Origin: Burkholderiales bacterium
GTDB lineage: Bacteria; Pseudomonadota; Gammaproteobacteria; Burkholderiales; Chitinimonadaceae
Direction of reading: 5' to 3'
Length of the DNA stretch: 5,483 bases
Assembly: GCA_019234745.1 (NCBI GenBank)
Contig: JAFAKZ010000158.1
Coordinates: forward strand, 1-5,483
In this document: positions 1-5,483 of the stretch, piece by piece
Position numbering within the stretch: the stretch's first letter is position 1
How the letters are laid out: the number at the start of each line of letters is the position of its first letter
Translations under genes and position numbers: made by a program
Notes under the pieces: model-generated
Database searches by the model: none
Seen by the model: only the letters and a program-made list of their open reading frames with translations
Told to the model about the DNA's origin: nothing

Positions 1-408
1 GTGCACAACGAACTGAAATACAAGGCCGAGGTGATCAAGGAATACGGTGAGTTACCCATGGTGGAGTGCATCCTGCGCCAACTCAACCAGGTGTTCATGA
101 ATATGCTGGTCAACGCGGGGCACGCCATCGAAGGCTACGGCAAGATATGGATACGCACACGTGTGGCCGAGACCGAGGTATGCGTGGAAATCGAGGACAC
201 GGGCCGCGGCATCCAGCCCGATCATCTGTCGCGCATCTTCGATCCTTTCTTCACCACGAAGGACGTGGGCAAGGGCACGGGGCTGGGGCTGTCGCTGTCC
301 TATGGCATCGTGCAGAAGCATGGCGGGCATATCGAGGTGGCAAGCGAACCAGGCAGGGGGACACGCTTCACCATTTATCTGCCGGTTCGCCAAGCTGCGG
401 CCCAATAA
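1..408 (+). CDS. Sensor histidine kinase, C-terminal ATP-binding domain (5' truncated by window edge)
   Basis: This is the catalytic ATPase (HATPase_c) end of a two-component sensor kinase, the domain that phosphorylates the conserved His of its own dimerisation helix. Counting from the first visible codon, the N box is at about 29-43 (NQVFMNMLVNAGHAI), the G1 box at 66-71 (DTGRGI), the F box at 80-87 (FDPFFTTK) and the G2 box at 90-98 (GKGTGLGLS). The usual GRGTRFTIYLP-type final strand follows at 118-128. All ATP-lid motifs are intact. The GTG at position 1 is simply the first codon in the window: the phospho-acceptor His and any PAS, membrane or sensing domains lie to the left. The compact G1-F-G2 spacing is that of NtrB/PAS-type kinases. 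The stop is TAA, and no receiver domain is fused after it. A hairpin begins two bases after the stop codon. The cognate regulator and the signal cannot be told from this fragment. Confidence 0.93.
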   Translation: MHNELKYKAEVIKEYGELPMVECILRQLNQVFMNMLVNAGHAIEGYGKIWIRTRVAETEVCVEIEDTGRGIQPDHLSRIFDPFFTTKDVGKGTGLGLSLSYGIVQKHGGHIEVASEPGRGTRFTIYLPVRQAAAQ

Positions 409-409
409 G

Positions 410-434
410 AAAGAGCCGCGCAAGGCGGCCCTTT
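410..434. terminator. Hairpin terminator between convergent genes
   Basis: An interrupted stem pairs 410-419 with 425-434: AAAG plus GCCGC on the left, GCGGC plus CTTT on the right, with one A/C mismatch and a GCAAG loop. It lies just after the kinase stop and 23 bases beyond the 3' end of the convergent dehydrogenase. Reading leftward the stem is followed by CTTTCTTATT, a fair T-rich tract. Reading rightward the tract is only CTTT. It may therefore serve both genes but fits the minus-strand gene better. Confidence 0.55.
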
Positions 435-456
435 CGTACGCAGTACACGAGTCGAT

Positions 457-1206
457 TCAAAGTTGGCTCATGCCGCCGTCCGCAATGATTTCGGTACCGA
501 CGATAAAGCCCGACTCGGGCAGGGACAGGTGCAGCACCGTGGCGGCGATCTCTTCCGGCTTGCCGAAGCGGCCCAGTGGAATCTGGCTCTGGATTTGTGC
601 TGCCACTGTTTCCAGTGTCGGCGCATCGAAGCCCAGCTTGCCATAGATGGGTGTATGGACGGGGCCAGGGCTGACCACATTGACGCGAATGCCGCGTGGC
701 AGCAGCTCGGCCGACAAAGTCTTGGCCAGCGAAATCAAGGCCGCCTTGCTGGCGGCGTACACGGACGAGTTCGGCATGCCGATGCGGGCGTTGATGGAAC
801 CGTTGAGGATGATGGAGGCACCGTTGTTGAGCAGCGGCGACAGAGCCTGCAACTGGAAGTAAGCGCCCTTCACATTGGTATTGAACGTGGCATCCCACAG
901 GTCTTCCGTCACGTCGCTGAATGCGGCGAACTTGGCCATGCCGGCGTTGATGAACACGGCGTCGAGCTTGATATGCTGTTCCGCCAACGTCTTGGCCAGG
1001 TCGCGTGCGGCTTGCAGGCTGCCGGCGTCGTTGCGGATGACGATGGTGCTGGCGCCGATCGCCGCTGCCGCTTGCTGCAGGGTCGCTGCATCGCGGCCCG
1101 TGATGACGACGCGGGCACCTTCGTTGGCATAGGCCTGGGCCGTGGCAAGGCCGATGCCGCTGCTGCCGCCGGTGACCAGGACTGTCTTGTTGTCGAAGCG
1201 CTTCAT
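457..1206 (-). CDS. Short-chain dehydrogenase/reductase (classical SDR)
   Basis: A cytosolic NAD(P)-dependent oxidoreductase of 249 residues, the normal size for the classical SDR family. Visible motifs in order: cofactor-binding TGGSSGIG at 12-19, adenine-contacting Asp60, NAG at 87-89, Asn111, then the catalytic Ser137, Tyr150 and Lys154 (YAASK). PGPVHTP follows at 180-186 and a GGMS-type C-terminus ends the protein. The full Asn-Ser-Tyr-Lys tetrad is present, so the enzyme should be active. A Gly-Arg pair (37-38) after strand beta-2 hints at NADPH preference (inference). The substrate cannot be named from sequence. The ATG at 1204-1206 is preceded by AGGAG (1213-1217 on the complement) with a 6-nt gap, a strong ribosome-binding site. 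The gene is divergent from the LysR-type gene, a layout in which the regulator commonly controls the neighbouring enzyme. Confidence 0.93.
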   Translation of the reverse strand: MKRFDNKTVLVTGGSSGIGLATAQAYANEGARVVITGRDAATLQQAAAAIGASTIVIRNDAGSLQAARDLAKTLAEQHIKLDAVFINAGMAKFAAFSDVTEDLWDATFNTNVKGAYFQLQALSPLLNNGASIILNGSINARIGMPNSSVYAASKAALISLAKTLSAELLPRGIRVNVVSPGPVHTPIYGKLGFDAPTLETVAAQIQSQIPLGRFGKPEEIAATVLHLSLPESGFIVGTEIIADGGMSQL

Positions 1207-1363
1207 GATGATCTCCTAAGGGTTATCCGGTTGATTACCGTGATTTCATCTTGCTCCGCCGCCTATGCAATGCCGTACCACGTTGCGCACGTACTTGTGC
1301 GATCTTATTGCATATGTTTCTATCAAGATGTGCGAAGGATAAAACGTATACGAAAGGCTTTAG
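1207..1363. promoter_or_regulatory. Divergent promoter/operator region between the SDR and LysR-type genes
   Basis: This 157-bp region must carry promoters for both divergent genes. Two dyads are visible. One is CGCAC-N6-GTGCG at 1286-1301. The other is a perfect 8-bp inverted repeat, TATGCAAT at 1264-1271 and ATTGCATA at 1307-1314, enclosing the first. GTGCGA also recurs directly at 1297-1302 and 1330-1335, 33 bp apart (about three helical turns). LysR-type proteins bind interrupted dyads in such regions, so these are candidate sites; binding is inferred. I could not choose clear -35/-10 pairs: TTGCGC (1283-1288) with TATTGC (1306-1311), and TTGTGC (1295-1300) with TTCTAT (1318-1323), are weak candidates for the rightward promoter. 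Confidence 0.45.
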
Positions 1364-2281
1364 ATGTTGTCCGAAGAGGAGCTGGTGCTGCTGGAGGCGA
1401 TACGTGACAGCGGCAGCCTGTCGCGCGCCGCTGCCAAGCTGGGCAAGGCGCCATCCACCGTGTCGCACGCGGCGCGGCAGCTGGAGGCGCGCTTCGATGC
1501 CCTGCTGTTCGACCGTCGCCGCTACCGCCTGCAGCTGACGCCGGCCGGGCGGCTCCTGGTGAACGAGGCGGGCAGGCTGATGCAGGACGTATCACGCCTC
1601 ACCCAGCGCGTGCGCCAGGTGGCCGGCGGCTGGGAAGACAGGCTGTGGATCGTCACGGACGAGATCATGGAGTTCGACACCTTGTTGCCCCTGATCCGCG
1701 ACTTCGATGCACTGAAATCCGGCGTGTCGCTACGCCTCACGCACGAAATATTGGGCGGCACCTGGGAAGCGCTACGTGACGGTCGGGCCGATCTGGTCGT
1801 CGGTGCGACGAATGAGCCGCCCAATATTCCCGACTTGAAATGGGCGGAATTGGGCACGATGGAATGGGTGTTCGCTGTATCGCCCAAGCACCCACTCGCC
1901 AAGCAGCCCGAACCACTGGAACGCGACGTGGTGGCGCAGTACCGCGTGGTGACGGTGGCGGACTCTTCGCGGCGCAGCGAGGGCCGCACCTACGGGGTGA
2001 TTGGCGGGCAGGCCGCGCTGGCCGTGCCGACCATGCATGCCAAGATCCTGGCCCAGCGTGACGGCCTGGGCGTGGGCTGGCTGCCGCGCCATCGCGTCAC
2101 GTCCTTGCTGGCGCGCGGCGAGCTGGTGGAGAAGCGCCTGCGCAGCCCGCGCGAACCGAATCTGCTCTACATTGCCTGGCGCGGCGACCACGAGGGCAGG
2201 GCGCTGGACTGGTGGCTGGAACACCTCAAGCATCCGCGCCTGGCCGAGCGCTTGCTGAAGGGCATCGACCGCTTTGTTTGA
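1364..2281 (+). CDS. LysR-type transcriptional regulator, YhaJ-like
   Basis: A DNA-binding regulator of 305 residues, the standard LysR length. The winged helix-turn-helix lies at about 3-62, with the recognition region around 18-41 (SLSRAAAKLGKAPSTVSH). A linker helix runs to about 88 and a periplasmic-binding-protein-like effector domain from about 92 to 295. The stretches GGWEDRLWIVTDE (88-100) and GGTWEALRDGRADLVVGA (131-148) resemble my memory of E. coli YhaJ, which responds to aromatic compounds; this is recollection, not an alignment. The effector here is unknown. The ATG at 1364 has AAAGG at 1353-1357, 6 nt upstream. The gene is divergent from the SDR gene and probably regulates it and itself through the shared 157 bp (inference from gene layout). 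It is followed at once by a strong terminator, so it is likely monocistronic. Confidence 0.92.
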   Translation: MLSEEELVLLEAIRDSGSLSRAAAKLGKAPSTVSHAARQLEARFDALLFDRRRYRLQLTPAGRLLVNEAGRLMQDVSRLTQRVRQVAGGWEDRLWIVTDEIMEFDTLLPLIRDFDALKSGVSLRLTHEILGGTWEALRDGRADLVVGATNEPPNIPDLKWAELGTMEWVFAVSPKHPLAKQPEPLERDVVAQYRVVTVADSSRRSEGRTYGVIGGQAALAVPTMHAKILAQRDGLGVGWLPRHRVTSLLARGELVEKRLRSPREPNLLYIAWRGDHEGRALDWWLEHLKHPRLAERLLKGIDRFV

Positions 2282-2297
2282 GGCCTAGGCGCAAAAA

Positions 2298-2320
2298 AAG
2301 ACCGCTCAATGAGCGGTCTT
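2298..2320. terminator. Bidirectional intrinsic terminator
   Basis: A perfect 10-bp stem, AAGACCGCTC (2298-2307) with GAGCGGTCTT (2311-2320), has a 3-nt loop AAT. On the left it is flanked by further A residues (seven in a row, 2293-2299), which become a U tract for leftward transcripts. On the right CTTGCTTT follows, for rightward ones. It lies 16 bp past the LysR-type stop and about 30 bp past the helicase stop, between the two convergent 3' ends, so it probably ends both transcripts and is strongest for the helicase. Confidence 0.9.
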
Positions 2321-2349
2321 CTTGCTTTCAACCCTGATCGAATGGGCGA

Positions 2350-4092
<1,743 letters not shown>

Positions 4093-4415
4093 AGCGGTTT
4101 CCTAGTAATGGTTGCATGCCCAGGCACACGTTTGTGCTTGGGAAATACGAACGAACCGAGCTAGCCGCCAAGACCATGTAAAAGTCCCAGGCTACGGACC
4201 GGAAGGCAATGCCTATCCGAAGCGGCAAGCGCGCAGTTTCGTTTGGTAAGGCCCGGAAATCGGGCAAATGCTGAGATCGGCAGGGCCGGTGATACAGGCA
4301 GATTGCGGATCGGCAGCGCCACAACATCGACGCTAACCGAATATGCGCCAGGACGTGAAACTGCAGCGGCGCGGAGGTCAGGTATCGATGAGTCGCACCC
4401 ACAATTGATGCGACG
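4093..4415 (-). promoter_or_regulatory. Long 5' leader of the helicase mRNA
   Basis: If the promoter at 4422-4450 is the main one, the helicase transcript begins near 4415 and has a leader of about 320 nt. Two local hairpins are visible in it: a 5-bp GCCCG/CGGGC stem with a 5-nt loop at 4251-4265, and a stronger one at 4119-4142 listed separately. I recognise no known riboswitch class. Long leaders used for cold or auto-regulation are known for some DEAD-box helicase genes such as E. coli deaD. A similar role here is inference. No convincing translated small gene was found in it. Confidence 0.4.
4119..4142 (-). promoter_or_regulatory. Leader hairpin upstream of the helicase ribosome-binding site
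   Basis: In the minus-strand transcript a 24-nt segment starts CCCAAGCACA and ends TGTGCCTGGG. It folds into a 10-bp stem with a single A/C mismatch and an AACG loop. It ends 15 nt before the AGGA ribosome-binding site. No U tract follows, so it is not an intrinsic terminator. It could affect translation start or mRNA stability (inference). Confidence 0.45.
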
Positions 4416-4421
4416 GCGCGC

Positions 4422-4450
4422 ATTATGCTGAAAACAAAAGAAAAACACAA
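4422..4450 (-). promoter_or_regulatory. Predicted sigma70-type promoter of the helicase gene
   Basis: On the minus strand TTGTGT (4445-4450) and CATAAT (4422-4427) are separated by exactly 17 bp. That is four of six -35 and five of six -10 consensus matches. The stretch upstream of the -35 box (about 4455-4475) is A/T-rich with a six-base A tract, like an UP element, in otherwise GC-rich DNA. Transcription would start near 4415. Confidence 0.65.
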
Positions 4451-4498
4451 AGGGTTTGTGAATTTTTTGTTATCACGGTCGTGTGGCTCTGGGCTCTT

Positions 4499-4655
4499 CG
4501 TAGGTCGGAAAAGCGAAGCGCCTTCCGACGCATGGAGTCGTGGCGAGTGCTTTGCGGATTTAGATTCGCACAGATTTCGTTAGTAGATTGGCTTCTGGCA
4601 TTGCTGCGAATTGGCATTCCATGCGTCGGAAGGCGCTTCGCTTTTCCGACCTACG
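4499..4655. repeat. REPIN-like element: two inverted REP-type sequences
   Basis: The 38-bp arms 4499-4536 and 4618-4655 are perfect reverse complements, separated by 81 bp. Each arm starts at its outer edge with C then GTAG, the tetranucleotide at the foot of classic REP sequences. A hairpin GTCGGAA...TTCCGAC follows (4504-4529 and 4625-4650) with a 12-nt loop holding GCGAAGC. This matches the REP-doublet (REPIN) pattern of short non-coding elements mobilised by RAYT-type transposases (established for the class). No transposase is in the window. The 81-bp centre has its own short stems (4553-4559 with 4564-4570; or 4564-4570 with 4605-4611) and no plausible gene. The copy lies between divergent promoters, 49 bp from the helicase -35 box. 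Confidence 0.8.
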
Positions 4656-4902
4656 TGCTACGGACGCTCAAATTGTAACGCGGCGTCGCTAGGCTTTGGT
4701 CACGGCGTGCTACGAGTTCGAGCGAAGCGAGGCTCCCTCGCGGCGGCGAGGGCGGGGGGAGTGGGAATGAATCAAGGGCAAAGCGATATGGTTGATGTTC
4801 ATGCCATGGCGAGCGCACGGCTCCGCCGGGCGGCATCGCAACTCGCAGAGGCCCGCCCACGCGATTAGCTAAGCTGCTTTGCTGCGGTGCCGCATGATTC
4901 CG
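4656..4902. other. Intergenic stretch between the REPIN-like element and the typA promoter
   Basis: No convincing gene is present. It holds a 9-bp direct repeat CGTGCTACG (4654-4662 and 4706-4714), the first copy overlapping the edge of the REPIN-like element. A third GCGAAGC lies at 4722-4728, and a GC-rich hairpin at 4735-4752. A 33-codon reading frame, ATG 4767 to TAG 4868, has a Shine-Dalgarno-like GGAG (4758-4761) 5 nt before its ATG. Its predicted peptide (starting MNQGQSDMVDVHAMAS) matches nothing I know, so it is not called as a gene. Confidence 0.4.
4735..4752. repeat. GC-rich hairpin
   Basis: CCCTCGC (4735-4741) pairs perfectly with GCGAGGG (4746-4752) across a GGCG loop. No T tract follows in either direction, so it is not a standard terminator. 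It may be part of another degenerate REP-like sequence, since GCGAAGC lies just to its left. Confidence 0.5.
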
Positions 4903-4911
4903 TGCTATACT
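4903..4911 (+). promoter_or_regulatory. Predicted extended -10 promoter of typA
   Basis: TGCTATACT fits the extended -10 pattern TGnTATAAT with a single mismatch in the hexamer. No good -35 hexamer lies at 16-18 bp: TGCGGT at 4883-4888 is poor and is part of a dyad, while TTGCTG at 4879 is too far away. Extended -10 promoters can work without a strong -35. Transcription would start near 4917-4919, giving a leader of about 30 nt. Confidence 0.6.
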
Positions 4912-4947
4912 TTAACGTTCACCAAATACGCCCTACAGGTTTCCGCC

Positions 4948-5483
4948 ATGAGCCGCGCCCTTCGAAATATTGCCATTATTGCCCACGTCGACCACGGCAA
5001 GACGACGCTGGTTGACCAGTTGCTGCGCCAATCCGGCACCTTCCGTGAGAACCAGCACATCGACGAACGTGTGATGGACAGCAACGATCTGGAAAAAGAG
5101 CGCGGCATCACGATTCTGGCCAAGAACACCGCCATCGATTACGAAGGCACGCACATCAACATCGTCGATACCCCCGGCCACGCCGACTTCGGTGGCGAGG
5201 TGGAACGCGTGCTGGGCATGGTGGACGGCGTGCTGCTGCTGGTCGATGCCGTTGAAGGCCCGATGCCGCAGACGCGCTTCGTGACGAAGAAGGCCCTGGC
5301 CCTTGGCCTGCGCCCCATCGTCGTGATCAACAAGGTCGACCGCCCCGGCGCACGTCCGGACTGGGTGGTGGACCAGACCTTCGACCTGTTCGACAAGCTC
5401 GGCGCCACCGACGAACAGCTCGACTTCCCCATCGTCTACGCCTCGGGCCTGAACGGCTTCGCCAAGATGGACCTGAAGGCCGA
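4948..5483 (+). CDS. typA: Translational GTPase TypA/BipA, N-terminal part (3' truncated by window edge)
   Basis: This is the G domain of TypA/BipA, a ribosome-binding GTPase of the EF-G/LepA superfamily that supports 50S assembly and growth in cold or stress. Of roughly 600 residues, 178 are visible. GTP-binding motifs in order: G1 AHVDHGKT (12-19), G2 Thr55 within RGITI (52-56), G3 DTPGH (74-78), G4 NKVD (128-131) and G5 ASG (165-167). The opening [20 protein letters not shown] and the segments [13 protein letters not shown] and [16 protein letters not shown] separate it from EF-G and LepA. The ATG at 4948 has a modest CAGG ribosome-binding site (4936-4939) 8 nt upstream and lies about 30 nt below the predicted promoter. 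It has no stop in the window. It is divergent from the helicase, so the two genes do not share a transcript. Confidence 0.97.
   Translation, partial: MSRALRNIAIIAHVDHGKTTLVDQLLRQSGTFRENQHIDERVMDSNDLEKERGITILAKNTAIDYEGTHINIVDTPGHADFGGEVERVLGMVDGVLLLVDAVEGPMPQTRFVTKKALALGLRPIVVINKVDRPGARPDWVVDQTFDLFDKLGATDEQLDFPIVYASGLNGFAKMDLKA

Noticed and set aside
1..3. GTG as a true start codon of the kinase gene
   Set aside because: Starting there would leave only the ATP-binding domain without the phospho-acceptor helix; the window edge truncates a longer gene.
463..1407. A 314-codon open frame on the plus strand
   Set aside because: It is antisense to the SDR gene, which has a full catalytic tetrad and a strong ribosome-binding site, and it runs across the intergenic region into the LysR-type gene.
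4499..4655. Insertion sequence or transposon bounded by 38-bp inverted repeats
   Set aside because: The centre is only 81 bp with no transposase frame, and I saw no clear target-site duplication; the GTAG-hairpin arms fit a REP doublet better.
4611..4868. An 85-codon plus-strand frame before typA
   Set aside because: Its N-terminal part runs through a REP arm and has no ribosome-binding site; only the last 33 codons are even a weak candidate.

Overview
The window looks like ordinary chromosomal DNA from a GC-rich betaproteobacterium. The TypA N-terminus, the codon usage and the Gly/Arg/Asn-rich helicase tail suggest Burkholderiales, perhaps an Oxalobacteraceae member such as Janthinobacterium, Duganella or Massilia. 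That placement is inference from remembered protein styles, not from a search. There is no phage, plasmid, CRISPR or toxin system here.

Layout from left to right. (1) The C-terminal ATP-binding half of a sensor histidine kinase runs off the left edge (+). (2) A short convergent gap holds a hairpin terminator. (3) A short-chain dehydrogenase (-) is transcribed divergently from (4) a YhaJ-like LysR regulator (+). They share a 157-bp intergenic region with two inverted repeats, which suggests that the regulator controls the dehydrogenase. (5) A near-perfect bidirectional terminator separates the regulator from (6) a 580-residue DEAD-box RNA helicase (-). The helicase starts at TTG and carries a long repetitive basic/glycine-rich tail. 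(7) An 855-bp intergenic region follows. It holds a good sigma70-type promoter for the helicase about 320 nt upstream of its start codon, so the leader is long and structured. It also holds a 157-bp REPIN-like element with 38-bp perfect inverted arms, a GC-rich hairpin, and the typA promoter. (8) The first 178 codons of the translational GTPase typA/bipA (+) run off the right edge.

The helicase and TypA are both RNA/ribosome factors often tied to cold or stress growth. They are divergent, with the REPIN-like element between their promoters. The items most worth a second look are the REPIN-like element, the long helicase leader with a hairpin just upstream of its ribosome-binding site, and the helicase tail repeats, whose DNA has diverged only at synonymous positions.
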